A DNA stretch of 64,000 nt from Bemisia tabaci (Eukaryota > Arthropoda > Insecta > Hemiptera > Aleyrodidae): assembly GCF_918797505.1 (NCBI RefSeq), contig NC_092793.1, forward strand, positions 7,078,366-7,142,365, given 5' to 3'. Below, piece after piece: positions 9,790 to 21,039 of this stretch. The notes under the pieces were generated by a model. The model saw only the letters and a program-made list of their open reading frames with translations. It made no database searches and had not been told where the DNA came from. Positions within the stretch are counted from its first letter, which is position 1, and every line of letters begins with the position of its first letter. Made by a program: the position numbers and the translations under genes.

Positions 9790-10360
9790 CACGATAAAAA
9801 AAATCGCTATTTCATTTCTGTTGGCGCCGCTAGCGTCACCAATATTTAGCCTTCATTCCTATCAGGTAGGCAAACCGCACCTGCTTCTTGTCGCGCCGCG
9901 CGCCTAGTTCCGCCGCGGCCCGCCCGATCGCGCTGCGGGCTCTTTATTCGCCCCTCCGGCTTTCCTTTAGATATTTAAATTATTTTCTTTATTATTTTGT
10001 CTGTTTCAATATGTAAAATTTATCTTTGATTACTTCTCTCCATAAATTCTAAATTATAATACTCACCGGCGCTTTCCTTCACAACCTTTCTTAACTCAAA
10101 CCACGCGTCCGCGCAATTCCTTTTCAAATCAAGTTTGACCGGTTGGCCCGTGTGCCGTATCCAGATTATGCTTTACCTACCACTCTATGGTAGCGTCTAT
10201 GGGTATGCACATTCGCCCCGCATATGTCTTTCATGCGCTGTAACCTTCCTTCTTAAACAGTTACGTCTTTTCTATCAATCAAGTGAGTATGTATTCTAAA
10301 TTCACCTTCTTTTCTCTATTCATTTCATTAATAATAACTTCATGTCAAATTCCGGCCTTC
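9790..10360. other. GC-richer unannotated stretch
   Basis: Dense CpG (CGCGCCGCGCGCC near 9,890) gives way to AT-rich sequence. No frame, tRNA box or repeat relative is recognised. It directly precedes the paired-palindrome repeat at 10,365. Confidence 0.3.
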
Positions 10361-10364
10361 TGCC

Positions 10365-10580
10365 AATAAACAGTTCTCTTTCGGTCTCTAAATTCATTCG
10401 CGTTACTCGTGTCCGGACACGATTGCCTGCGGTCCGAGTGCCGCGGATGAATTCTTCCAAATTTCAATAAAGTAAATGTTCGTCTCTCTCTTTAATTAGC
10501 TTCCATCGCGCTACTCGTGACCGGTCACGATTGCCTACGGTCCGGGTGCCGTGGACGACCCTTTCGGCTAATCTTTTTAG
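10365..10580 (+). repeat. Two ~108-bp tandem units, each with a perfect 16-bp palindrome
   Basis: Each unit has CAATAAA, a TCTCTAAATTCATTCG-like stretch, a palindrome, then GATTGCCT and CGGTCCG(A/G)GTGCCG. The palindromes are TCGTGTCCGGACACGA (10,407-10,422) and TCGTGACCGGTCACGA (10,515-10,530). They differ at two symmetric positions that keep the dyad perfect. The AATAAA plus downstream conserved block is reminiscent of an LTR R-U5 region, but no paired LTR or polyprotein is seen. Confidence 0.6.
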
Positions 10581-10859
10581 AAGACTTTCATTAAACTTTC
10601 AATTTCAGTACTTTTCATTGCACTGTGCTACATCGGTTTTCGGCGAAATAAAATAATAGATATATGCATGCGACTCGGCAACTCTCAATGCGACCGAGTG
10701 AAATATTTACATTCACCGCTGACAAGACTCGGAGGGCGTCTCCGCAAATTCGGTGCTCAAATTTGGGCAACATGTTTGAGCATGTATATGAGGGAGCTGG
10801 CGGGAAAATTGACGCTGCACTCGCCGCACAGTGAAGCGAGTCAACGAGAAAGGCCCGAC

Positions 10860-11580
10860 GAACTTTGAAAACTTCAAAAGCTTGGAACTCCGTTAATACA
10901 AAGCGCCAAGGTTCAGAAGTAGTACCATTGGTTCCTCGTAAAATTTCCCGCAAGAAGCATCCCTAAAAATTTGAAAAGTAGTGGAATCAACGCCCTAATT
11001 TCCAATTCTAATGATGAAATTCACATGGGCCCTTTCGCCGAGGCGATTCCCACTGTGCGGTGGCGCTCTTTGAGGCTCACTCCGGGCTCCGGCTCGAAAC
11101 GCGAGAGCAAACATCCGAAAATCAAACAAATGCATTTCACGGAAAAATCGCGAACGACGCAGCGAACAGTGAAATTTGCACAACTGATTAACGAACTGAA
11201 CCCGGCTCGAATGCGAAATACTTATCTGATCCGGCGGCTCGGCCCGACAATAAATCAAATTTCTATTCATTCGTCCCCGGTTGCACTCCACGCCGACCGG
11301 CGGGCCCCGGGGGGAGGGAGAGGGGGAGGAGGAGGGGGAGGGGGAGGGGGAGCCGGCCCCCGACTCCCGGAATCGATGATCCGCTTCCGGATCTACCCCG
11401 GCCAGAATCGTCACCAACCGAAGAGACGCGACGATGCGCAATGGATCGAGTCGATCGGAGAAGTCAGACTAAATTTGGAAAGTTTAAACGCTTATAACTC
11501 GTTATACGAAGAGTTGAGGCTCTGAAAGTGGTTCTCTTGGTTTCCTCGATTAATTTTCTTTCAGAAACACCCCTTACGAT
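10860..11580. other. GC-rich segment bounded by two related 100-bp stretches
   Basis: The stretches 10,870-10,970 and 11,480-11,575 share AACTCGTTA-like, AAGCGC/AAGAG and TTGGTTCCTCG-like blocks. Between them lies CpG-rich DNA with a run of GGGGGAGG repeats (11,314-11,351) able to form a G-quadruplex. Overlapping long frames on both strands (plus 10,971-11,525; minus 10,995-11,441) seem to result from base composition. I do not call either a gene. Confidence 0.35.
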
Positions 11581-11709
11581 TTAAAATGTGACGAAATAAA
11601 CATCAAAATTTGCGATTTTAATCAAAAATTTAATGTCCGACCTCTCAGATTGACTCGGTCCACTGTGAGGCGAGAACAGTGCCACGTGCCTCGTCATATT
11701 CGCAACGCT

Positions 11710-11856
11710 CAGTGGCGATTTTCCAAGTTGGTAACACTGTTTTTCCTCTATTTAAACCCATGAAAAATATCGATTTTAGGTGAGGCAAGAATCGGTTGTT
11801 TTACGGACATTCAAATGGAGGAAATACAGTGTTGCCAACTTTCAAGAGTGACCATA
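11710..11856. mobile_element. CAGTGGCGATT-type TIR MITE
   Basis: The left arm CAGTGGCGATTTTCCAAGTT and the right arm CCAACTTTCAAGAGTGACCA are inversely related, and each encloses TTTTTCCTC...ATTTAAA or its complement. A sister copy is at 58,548-58,708. Confidence 0.6.
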
Positions 11857-12271
11857 CTTGCAACGTTGGACATCGATGTGTAGGAAGGCACGATGAATTT
11901 AACAAATTAGACGACTTGTTAGGTTAATTAAGTTAGGTAAAATTAGGTTGATAGGATGACTACTTAATTAAGTGCTACTGCCAATATGTTACGAATTAAT
12001 GAAAATAAACGAATTTCCGCGACTGGATTCTGTTCACTTTTCGGACTAAATTCTTGAATCTGACTCATTTTTTCAACTCGATCCACCAGTCCGCTGAGCT
12101 CATCTGCAACCTGCGTCTGAATCAAATCCAACATTTTTCGAACCACCTCCGGGGGGTTAGTCGAGCAGTGGATGGGAGTAAACGGTTTCACGCTAAATCT
12201 CGAACAATCAACTTCTTTCCGGAAAAATGGCGGCAAGAAGATGAAGGATATACATTTCGTAGCAATTCTGA

Positions 12272-13383
12272 GTCTGACTGGCCACAAGGCCAATCTGCCA
12301 TTGGCAGATAAACCCCCCTGACGCATCAAAAACCCGCCCCTCTGCCAGATATAGCAAAATCAGACGACAGAAAAAATTATGACCGAGGAAAAATACCAAA
12401 AATTCATAAATGAACAAGAGAAGAGAAAGTAAGAGTAAAGAAAGGTCCTCGTGCTAATGACAGTGGTGAATGGAGGGCCTGGAACAATAAAGAGGGAATA
12501 AGTCACCAGAGGCAACTGGGCCTACACAAATGCTAAAAAATTGACATTTGCGTTTTTTTCTTCTTTAAATTGCTGAATCCAGATTTTGTGTCCGTAGCTC
12601 AATATTTTGAAGAGGAGAATGTGAAAAATTGGGACATACTGCAGTAAAGTCAATTTTTAGACAAGCGCCCTTTTGATTGCTTAAGAGACCTCTCACATTT
12701 TTTCTCTTTTCAAAATTATACTTGATTGGGGCGCATCCTATTTTCGGCAGTGTTGCTCACGTAGCCCTTGAAGCACCACTACAAATGAGACAAACGAAAC
12801 TAACACTACATGGAAAAAGAGCAAATTGAAAGACGGCGCAGAGATACAACTATTCGTGCTTGGTGGATGTCTGTGTTGCGTCTGCAAAATTGAAGGCGCA
12901 ATGGCGCTAGCTGTGAATTCGTGATGTTCCGCAACTCCGCTTAATGATGCCAATGAGATGTCGTGAGAAAAGTCAAGAAACGAGGTTCGACTATTACGGC
13001 TCTCCTATTTACGGCTGTGTTGCTCATACATTCTTCAATGCACCACTACAAATACAAATAAGACTAACTGAAGCAAACACAATATGAAAATAGAGCAAAG
13101 TAAAAGGAGGCGCGTTGATGACGGGTTGACGGAGATAAACTATTCGCACATGATGGATGTCCGTGTTGCATCTGCAAAATTGAAGGCGCGACGGCACTAG
13201 GGGTGAACTCGTAATGCTCCGTTCTACCCTGCCAGTCACGTGACGATCAGATGCGAGAGAAACTTTTGAAAGACCAGACCCGATTATGTCTCGACTCTGA
13301 AGTTCCTCAATTTTTTCTCCTTTTTTCAATTTGAAGTTTGATTCTTTTTTTAATGTACATACATTTACAGACCTGAAGCTACA
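12272..13383. mobile_element. T1 hAT-like non-autonomous element, copy 1
   Basis: The left end is GTCTGACTGGCC followed by the palindrome TCTGCCATTGGCAGA. Its interior aligns with the reverse strand of 41,496-45,106, and it carries two direct copies (about 12,740-12,990 and 13,015-13,270) of a block containing the CAACTATT...GAAGGCGC module. The far terminus (CAGGGTCGGACTGGC in other copies) is missing. This copy is an uninterrupted version of the site where the MULE sits in copy 3. Confidence 0.65.
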
Positions 13384-13399
13384 GGTCATATGTACCGCG

Positions 13400-13582
13400 C
13401 GATCCCTTACAATTCAATTTTTACATGAAAATGGCGGATTTTAGTGCAATTTCAAATGAATTTTTGCATAGTACAAAGTAAATACCTTGAAATTTGCAAA
13501 GGAACCCGCACAAATGTTCTCTTGTAAAATATTAAATTGCCCGGTTAAATTTGGCTTGGTTCCTTTCTTCTTCATGCGGTCC
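13400..13582. mobile_element. FB5 element, truncated
   Basis: It shares CAATTCAATTTTTACATGA, CAAAGGAACCCGCACAAA and a GGCTTGGTTCCTTTC... GCGGTCC end with 20,401-20,801. The left arm terminus is absent. Confidence 0.55.
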
Positions 13583-15160
13583 ATTTCAAGTCATCTCAAG
13601 CTCATTTTTAGCGGCCAAAAAACTTAAATTAATGAAAAGATGCGATGGGACCTAATTCTCATTCTCATCCGGGCACACTAGAATGCGATCAATAGATCAT
13701 CTGAAGCAGCGCAGTGGCAACCATTCCAACTAACGAAACTGGAGAATCTGAATACATGAACAATGTGATGATTGAGGGTGGAGCAAGACGGGCGAGAACA
13801 TGGGAGAAAATATGAAAAATGAACAAAGAAAGGAAGACACGAGAAAAAGAAGTATGGGAGAGGGGGAGAGAGAGGCTGAGATCACTGTGTGAAATGCAGA
13901 CAATACGTGGAGGTGAGATATTTAGTAGAGGATTTTTATTAAAAACTGTGAAAGGCGGGTACACAACCCCTAGTCCCATAAATCTACCCGCGAAATACGA
14001 ACAAATGACAGACACTTATCTTTTTTATTAATTTTAGCATTTTTGCAGCTGAAAATGAGCCCGTCATGTCAGGAAAAGTTCAACTAGTTTACTGCTCTTG
14101 CCATTTCAGCCATGTTTACCTTGCCTCAGTTCAATTTTGAGATGAGGGGATTCTTACACTGATAAAAATATTCGTGTTCTTGTGTTACTATTCTTCCCCA
14201 CGGAAGCAGAATTCTAATATGTGGAAGGAAATTTGCAGGTGATTCTGTCGCATGTTTTCACTGAACATTTGTATTGCAACCAAGAACTTGCATCTGATTG
14301 TTCTTTAATGATCGAAAGGAAAATGTTAAATTTAGTGCCGCACAGTGTGAAAGCCAGTGTATTGCAGCAACGAAAACCGAATTGTTAAAGATAGACAGAC
14401 AAAAAGATACCCAAAACCAAATAGTTTTCAAGACTGTTTCAAGGTGAAGGTGATTTGTTTCTATGTATTGTTTTGAGGCAGGTCAATGATTTTTGCACGC
14501 CTTTTCGACATTCGTATTCACCTTGATCAGGAAAGTAATTACTCAGGATAAAAGAATTTTAGTCTCAGCGTGGACCTACACATAATTAATTCAGGTAGAT
14601 GACTATTTTAGCTCTTGTGTATTGCATAGTATCAAGTATCATATTCAATTGAAGGCGCATCACAGCGGTTGTCGGACGAGCGCATCACGCGGCGAAGTTG
14701 CTCACGTCAACCACTCTTTAGATTTGAATCAATGCACATGGATTTTTTCTCTCAAAAATTCCAATGCTTCTTGGTCGTTTTTTACTCGAACTTTCGCAAA
14801 ATATGATTACGATACAAAAAAACATCAATGTTAATAGTATTCTCGTTTTTTATTTTGTTCTACGGAATCGAAAAATATGAAAAAAGTACAAGCTTTGTAT
14901 TTTCTAATTCCTAGTTGGTTTGTTCAAAAGCTTTAGGGCGGCGCGGTGTTCTTAGACACCCTGTAAAAAAAAACAGAACTAGAAGTGGGAGTATTGATGA
15001 TCAAGACTTTAATATACACGTCGCTTAGCTCGCTTCACTTTCAAATAAATCACCGCATTTTCCTTGGGAGGTGTATCGGACACGGTAGTCGATAATTCTT
15101 TCAAAACCCTGTCCCTGCAGACCTATTAAGCGTCTTTAGTTGGAGTGTAATGTCCAATTT
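13583..15160. other. Unannotated stretch with one module copy
   Basis: It includes purine-rich DNA at 13,840-13,880, a CAACTATT-type module at 14,601-14,658, and a 17-base C-run just beyond at 15,169-15,185. Short frames are AT-rich and lack splice context. I see no gene. Confidence 0.3.
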
Positions 15161-15563
15161 TTCTTCCTCCCCCCCCCCCCCCCCCTCCTTTCTACCACCG
15201 TTCGAAACTCTATTATTTTTGTGCTACTTTCACTTCAACTCCGAGCCAGGAGATTATCGAATTTTGCTCTTAGGTATCTAAAAGAGCCTTCCGGATCCCA
15301 GCTTTAAAGTGAATCTTCGGCGTTAGCTCCGAAAAAACCACTACGTAGCGCTGCTAAAATCTGGCTCAGAAGTCAGTGATTGTTTTGATCGCACGACAGA
15401 TTTATTTAATTCTAAGATTCTCAAGTCTTAGCAGCATACACGTAGAATAAATCCAAACACCAACTTTGAAAGTTCGATAATAAAGAATAGGACTTGATCC
15501 TAGTTTCCCTTATGGAATGCCTGGAGATGCGAGAGAGAAAGTTCACGGTGGAAGAGAAATATC

Positions 15564-15816
15564 CAGCTGTGCTGAGGAAGGACGCCGTATGAAAATTCGA
15601 GAGTTGCCACATTCCCTCCAATAAAATGTTCATTTTTGAACAGAGTTATGAATATTTTATCTTAAATTTTTCGGAGAGTATAGATCTAATTAAAAAGAAA
15701 ATTCTCTGAAAAATTGAATGGAAAATATCCACAAGTTTTCCTAAAAATTCATACGTGATCAAAAGAAATTTGGCAACGGACGAAGGCTAACACGGCGTTC
15801 TTCCTTAGCACGGCAG
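15564..15816. mobile_element. FB2 foldback element
   Basis: The left terminus CAGCTGTGCTGAGGAAGGAC and the right terminus GTTCTTCCTTAGCACGGCAG are inverted repeats. Inner arms read GAGAGTTGCCA and TTTGGCAAC. Flanks are TATC and TATG, a one-mismatch 4-bp duplication. Confidence 0.8.
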
Positions 15817-15939
15817 TATGTTCAACTGCTGAGAGAGAGTATTTGTATAATTGGTCGCATCAAAAGTATATTGTTCAAACCTGTTTTTTTCTTGGATCAA
15901 ATTACAGAGCTTCAAATATTATACCCATCACATCCTTTT

Positions 15940-16070
15940 TATTGATTGTTAGAAACAATTGTTAACTTGCAATGTTATCATCTTGTAATCTGACTTGTAC
16001 GATCCCTTAAAGGGAGTATATGTACCAACTGTAAAATAAATAAAAATAAAATAAATAAAAATAAATAGCT
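15940..16070 (+). mobile_element. LINE-like 3' tail with AAATA simple repeat
   Basis: A short stretch with GACTTGTACGATCCCTTAA and GTATATGTACC leads into about 30 bp of AAATAAATAAAA. Such tails are typical of 5'-truncated non-LTR retrotransposons. No target duplication or frame was found. Confidence 0.35.
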
Positions 16071-16210
16071 AGTTAGTTAGTATATTTTAAGACATTCAGC
16101 GTCACGGGCTATTAACGTCTTTAAAGAGAATTTTGAAAATGGGAGTATATACGAAAATTTAGATTTTTAAATTAAGAGAGGTGAAGAGTTTCAGAATTTT
16201 GGTAGTAATA

Positions 16211-16809
16211 CAGCGGACCCTCGATAATTCGAACCTCCATAATTCGAAAACCTCGTTAATTCGAAGGAAAGTCAGTTTCCCTTGGAATTCTCTCGATAAT
16301 TCGAAGAAAATCAATGTATTTTTCTCCCCTCGATATTTCGAAATTTTTAAGCTGGCGCGGCCCTCTATAATTCGAAATTGCGACGAAAATTCTCTCTGTA
16401 ATTCGAAGTGTGGGAAGTAAATATGGTCCTCCCTCTATAATTCGAAATAAGATGGTACATTCTCTCTACAATTCGAAGTCAACTGTTTAGTTTAGGTACC
16501 TGGGTGTGTCTGAAAGAGCTGATAGGATTGTCAAAATGTAAACATGTAATTAATAATTTTTAAAATTAAATAAAAATAGTTAATACTTAATAATAACTTA
16601 GTGTAATTTTTACCTCCGTAAAGAAATAAACTGATGTTTTTGGTTCCTTTTGACGTAAATCCGTCCATTTGCCTCTCTACATTCGAAACTCTCGAATTCG
16701 AAATTTCTCCACATAAATCTCCTTAATTCGAACTCCCTCTATTTCGAAACCTCGCTAATTCGAAGAAAAAGCCGATTCCCTTCAATTTCGAATTATCAAG
16801 AGTCCACTG
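16211..16809. mobile_element. pogo/Tigger-like MITE with TTCGAA iterons and TA duplication
   Basis: The left end CAGCGGACCCTCGATAATTC and the right end GAATTATCAAGAGTCCACTG are inverted repeats, with TA immediately outside both. CAGTGGACTCTCG-like termini with a TA duplication point to the pogo branch of Tc1/mariner. Roughly fifteen TTCGAA hexamers fill the two subterminal zones (16,225-16,478 and 16,681-16,795), leaving a plain AT-rich middle. It has no transposase. Confidence 0.85.
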
Positions 16810-16867
16810 TATTGGGTTCGTCGCATGTAAGTAGATCTGTGATTGGAGATATCAGAGGGCAGAGCAG

Positions 16868-17833
16868 CCCTGGTAAAAATTGGCTATAGGAACTGCGTTT
16901 CAAAATACCACAGGAGTTCTTATAGCCGACTGAAGAAGGCGATAGAAAATCATATAGCTGGCTGTAGAAAGTGGAAAAAATCATACGGCCGGGCTACACG
17001 AAGCGATAAAAAATTATACAGCCGGGCTATATTTTCTATCGTCGGGCTTTACACTTTATCGCCTGGTTGTTGCTTTTTCGCCATCGGCTATAAAAGGCTA
17101 TAAGAAATTGTGTAGAAATTTGTGTGCTTTGTAAATCCTTCAGTTTGTACGGAATCACATTAATATTTACAAAACGCACATCATATTTTCCTTTACTAGG
17201 TACATATTTTTTTTCATCAATTAAAATGAGAATAATCCATACAGAGTGTGCAAACATTTCAAAGTCATGAGTTGAACAATGCTGACTCCATGAGTTTAAA
17301 TATTAGAGCCTAACACAAAGCGGAGCAGCGGCGCACTGGCGCCTACAAACCTAACAGGGATACTTCACGCACTGCGCAATGCGTGAAGTATCCCTGTTAG
17401 GTTTGTAGGCGCCAATGCGCGTTTCGCGCTGGCTGCCCACCCGCCGCGCTGCGCCGCAGCGTATCACGGCGCTTGAAGCAACTATTTCACACCAGAGGTA
17501 TTGCACAGTATGATACAAAATTGAAGGCGCTCCAACATATTAGGAATGGCAGGCATCCTTCAAAAGTACGGAGCTTCCCTCGCAAAATAAATAAAGATAC
17601 TACGGCCCAAAAAGAGAACGGTATAGTCCATGCAAAAACTCACTAAGTCCTAGCATCCATAATTGGTAACGTTTAGCATACACTTTATCGCCAGGCTGTT
17701 GCTTAATCGCCATTGGCCATAAATGGCTATAAGAAATTGTGTTGCCGGCTATAGAAACTATTGGAAATCTTACAACCGGCTGTAGGTCTATGGTATTTAG
17801 GAACACAGATTCTACTGCCAACTTTTACCAGGG
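16868..17833. mobile_element. T2 element with TATAGCC subterminal repeats and central hairpin, copy 1
   Basis: Terminal inverted repeats are CCCTGGTAAAAATTGGC and GCCAACTTTTACCAGGG, with AG on both outer sides, a possible 2-bp duplication. Subterminal zones hold many TATAGCC/GGCTATA motifs. The centre has the palindrome at 17,338-17,413 and then the CAACTATT...GAAGGCGC module (17,479-17,530). It carries no protein. Confidence 0.8.
17338..17413. repeat. 76-bp near-perfect hairpin in T2
   Basis: Arms begin GGCGCCTACAAACCTAACAG and close in a loop around CACTGCGCAA. Homologous hairpins are at 32,470-32,543 and 40,881-40,956. The 32,470 copy lacks one A in the left arm and the matching T in the right arm. 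Confidence 0.85.
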
Positions 17834-17896
17834 AGTCCATAAGTGTGTCTAAACGATGAGGCATGTTATAGATAGAACTAATGACTCTTCGAATTT

Positions 17897-18180
17897 AAGG
17901 CGATTCGCCGCGGTTTCTGGCGTTTTCGAACTGGCGCGGCGTGCGATATATCGCATCGAGTATGTCAAAAACTCTGAAACGAATGCGAGGTTCTTTTCCA
18001 AATAGGATCCTCCTTTCATTTTTCTGAATTTTGCCAATTTTTTGGTTTTAGAATAATACTATAGGCCCATGCCCAGAGGCTATCGTCTTTTATAAGGCTG
18101 AAAATTCAAAATCTTTCGGGACTTTTGACATAATCGATGCAATATATCGCGTGCCAGTTCGACCACGCCAGAAATCACCT
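17897..18180. mobile_element. Foldback element with GGCGATTC ends
   Basis: The outer arms AAGGCGATTC...TTTCTGGCG and CGCCAGAAATCACCT pair, as do GTGCGATATATCGCATCGA and CGATGCAATATATCGCG. It resembles FB1 in its ends and ATATATCG core but is clearly distinct. Confidence 0.7.
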
Positions 18181-18501
18181 ACATTCCTCTATTTCCTCTA
18201 ATTCCTCTAATTTACAGCTTGAAATAGCTCAAAAACTCACGTGGAACTGTATGGACTCTAGTAGACTGGTTCAGTGACTGCGCAATTCGATATAATGTCG
18301 AACTCTTGGTTCAAATTAAAACAAATAATATAACCTAACATAACCTTATGTACACATTCTCTTCCGAGTAAATTGTGTTAGTTATTACAATTTAATTTAG
18401 TCATTGACAGGTCGTAAATCAATTAAGATCTCATCAAACACGAAAAATTTCGATTGCAAAAAACACTTATGCGTATGTTTCCACCATGATGGTAAGGGCG
18501 C

Positions 18502-19057
18502 GAATGGACCTATAGACAAGGTACGAATTTCAGAAGTCTGATACATGATCCTAAACAAAAATTTCACGTAGAGCACAATGCGCACAACGAAAATTATGGA
18601 AATAAACTCCTTAAGAAGATGTTTACTGATTCTTAGTTTGTGAATTCAAACCACCCGCCCATGAAAACTCAATGCTCTACGTGATTCACATCGCGCGCTA
18701 AACGTTATCATGACAGTCTCTGCGATGTAAATATCTGGCAACCTTAATCTTAACGTTTTGGCTCAGCTATAGCAAATTGCTTATAGTTTCAACGACACAT
18801 GGTGGGAAATGAACATTGCTCGATTGATAAGTTTCCTGAAGCCGTTGTGGTGCGCGATTTGACTCACGTAGAGCTTTGAGTTCCTTGTGAGCGGGCAGTT
18901 CGAACTCCTCGTAACCAATGTGAAATAAAAACGTTAATTCTTCGCTATGAATTGGTTTCAGTAATTTTTGTTGCGCGAATCGTGTTGTACGTAAAATTTT
19001 GGTTAAGAAACATGTGCCAGAATGCTTAAATTTGTAGCTTGTCTAAGATACAAGGTT
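18502..19057. mobile_element. TGGACCT...GACAAGGTACG TIR element, copy 1
   Basis: The left end AATGGACCTATAGACAAGGT and a decayed right end TTGTCTAAGATACAAGG flank arms that carry ACGTAGAG...GACTCACGTAGAG. The better-preserved sister is at 48,010-48,524. Confidence 0.55.
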
Positions 19058-19059
19058 AT

Positions 19060-19720
19060 GCGTTTGTTTACATTTGAACCATGACGCAGCCACCAAATCA
19101 GTCTATCATGGCGTAACAGAGAAAATCAAAACATACAGCGGCGGCGGTCCAAGGCCCTCTGCGCGGGAAAATGTCCCACTCCACACCTCGGAAGATTCAC
19201 CTTATAAGCGCGGAAATCGCCCGGAATTTTCCATGTTTCCTGCTATTCAAGGAAATTGAATTACATCGTTGAGGAGGTCTCTGTGTGTGAGTGAGGGATC
19301 CCGCCTGCTCTTTTTGCTCGGGGCGCAATTCAATTAAAGCGAATAAAGAGCGGTGCGGACGGCGGAGCGGTTTTTGAAGATTCGGGGAGATCTCGTGAAT
19401 TGTGCATCTCATCCATTTGGGAGCGTTAAAAGGGAAGATTTAGAGGATTCCCGGGCGGCGAGGACCATTGCCGAGGACAAGCGCCCGCTGTAGATCGTAC
19501 AAAAGCTCGCATATTGCCGCGCTCGCATAACTTGCGACTGTTATAGTTTCAGCCGCGGCCGGGATATACGGTCAAACGGACCCGCGCCCTGACCCACGGG
19601 CCACGTATTAAGGCGCGCTCCGAGACGAGCACGCAGTAATAACGACGATTTGAATACAATATTGCGTCGTTGTTGGGCCGGCTCCTGCATAGCTCCGTCG
19701 ACATGCGCTCCCCGAATTGC
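19060..19720. other. CpG-rich unannotated stretch
   Basis: GC content rises (CCGCGGCCGGG near 19,552; GGGCGGCGAGG near 19,453). Frames on both strands are short and overlapping. It could be a promoter or exon neighbourhood, but I find no start, splice or TATA evidence to support a gene. Confidence 0.25.
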
Positions 19721-19884
19721 CACCGTGTTAAGTCAAAACCCCGCATGAGCCCTCAGACCGTGCCACGTTTCCTTCAACACCGAAGGAATCTACTCGGAAA
19801 ATTCTGAATATTTTTCCCCCGATTTTCCAGATAATTTTGTTCGCAATTTAATCTAAAATATCTGAAAATTTCGAGGAAAAATGC

Positions 19885-20298
19885 ACTGAAAAAAAATATC
19901 GGTGTATTTACTAAGAAAAGGGTAAAATTACCAAGAATTCAGGGTTCTATTTGATCCCAGTTTTTTCTTGGTAAAATTACCATTTATGGAATTGGTAATT
20001 TTACTGAGAAATCTCGGTAAAATTGTTGAACTTTGTCGGTTATTTTACTGGACCTTGGTAAAAACGCCAATATTTTTTATCGACTGTGGTAGTATTACCG
20101 AGATAAAATGGCAAAGTTAGCGGGAATTGATTACCGATAATAGTGGTATTCTTACCTGGAAAAAACAGTAAAAATACAGGTTTTTAGGTAAGCTTACCAG
20201 TCTGTCTTGGTAAAATTACCAATAATTGGTAAAAAAAGTGAGATGGTAAAGGTACCAACGGACCTTCGTAAAAACACCGAGAATTTTTTTTCAGTGTA
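19885..20298. mobile_element. CACTG-ended MITE with GGTAAAATTACC repeats
   Basis: Termini are CACTGAAAAAAAAT and ATTTTTTTTCAGTG. The interior is a patchwork of GGTAAAATTACC-type palindromes in both orientations. No clean target duplication is visible; instead a ~100-bp direct repeat of host FB2 sequence flanks it. Confidence 0.75.
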
Positions 20299-20400
20299 CC
20301 AAAGGAATCTACTCGGAAAATCCTGAATATTGCCCCCCGAATTTTCAGATAATTTTGTTCGCAATTTAATCTAAAATATCTGAAAATTTCGAGGAAAAAT

Positions 20401-20801
20401 GGACCGCGTGTAGCAGAGAGGAACCAAGTCACATCAGGTATTGCCAAATGTAGTCGGGCAATTCAATTTTTTACATGATATCGAGTTGATTGTTGAAAAT
20501 TTCAGTGAACATTTTGCATAGCACAGAGCGAATTCCTGAAATTTTCAAAGGAATCTGCACAAACGATTCTTATTTGAAGAATATAATTGCCCAGTTAAAT
20601 TGAGTCGCTCCGAAGTTGAGCCGCATTTTGCTCGAAGCGCGTCTGCCAATGGAAAAAGTTGTCGCAAGTGAGAGAAAGATTGTTTTTCAAAATTTTTCAC
20701 TTACGTGAGAAACTTGTGCAATAGTTAACTCCCTCATTTTATATTACAGTTAAAGTAGCAATAGCTGATGTGGCTTGGTTCTTTCCTGCTGAGCGCGGTC
20801 C
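20401..20801. mobile_element. FB5 element with AAAT target duplication
   Basis: Ends are GGACCGCGTGTAGCAGAGAG and CTGCTGAGCGCGGTCC, inner arms GAACCAAGTCACATCAG and CTGATGTGGCTTGGTTC. AAAT lies on both sides (20,397-20,400 and 20,802-20,805). Sisters are at 23,653 and 49,644. Confidence 0.88.
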
Positions 20802-20821
20802 AAATATGCATGACACTCATT

Positions 20822-21039
20822 GGGAAAAAAAAACACATTGGATCTAGAGTCCAGACTCTTGAAAACGTTGACAATAAAATACTCTTGATTCAATCGGATT
20901 TTTGCTTGAATCAAAATGAAATCCGCTTAAATCAAGAGGCTTGGTTCTTGATTTAAGCTAGATTCTGATTGAATCAAGAGTCATTTTTCTTGTCGATGTT
21001 TTTAAGCGTCTGGACTCTAGATCCAATGTGTTTTTTTCC
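20822..21039. mobile_element. TIR MITE (CACATTGGATCTAGAGTCC)
   Basis: Arms of about 75 bp: GGGAAAAAAAAACACATTGG then ATCTAGAGTCCAGAC on the left, and GTCTGGACTCTAGATCCAAT on the right. Inner arms carry CTTGATTCAATC/GATTGAATCAAG. It is inserted in the disrupted FB2. Confidence 0.8.

Noticed and set aside
10971..11525. A 184-codon plus frame with a 148-codon minus frame opposite it
   Set aside because: Both arise in CpG-rich DNA with few stop codons and include a polyglycine or Ser-Pro run from a GGGGGAGG repeat. There is no splice or domain support.
16211..16809. TTCGAA repeats considered as a CRISPR-like array
   Set aside because: The repeats are 6-7 bp, irregularly spaced and bounded by transposon TIRs in eukaryotic DNA.
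17338..17413. Possibility that the hairpin is a microRNA precursor
   Set aside because: The arms are almost perfectly complementary and lie inside a repeated transposon, which fits a foldback element better than a host miRNA. Small-RNA data would be needed.
18890..18930. AGTTCGAACT resembling a tRNA T-arm
   Set aside because: No matching A box, acceptor stem or anticodon arm could be placed around it. No tRNA gene was found anywhere in the window.
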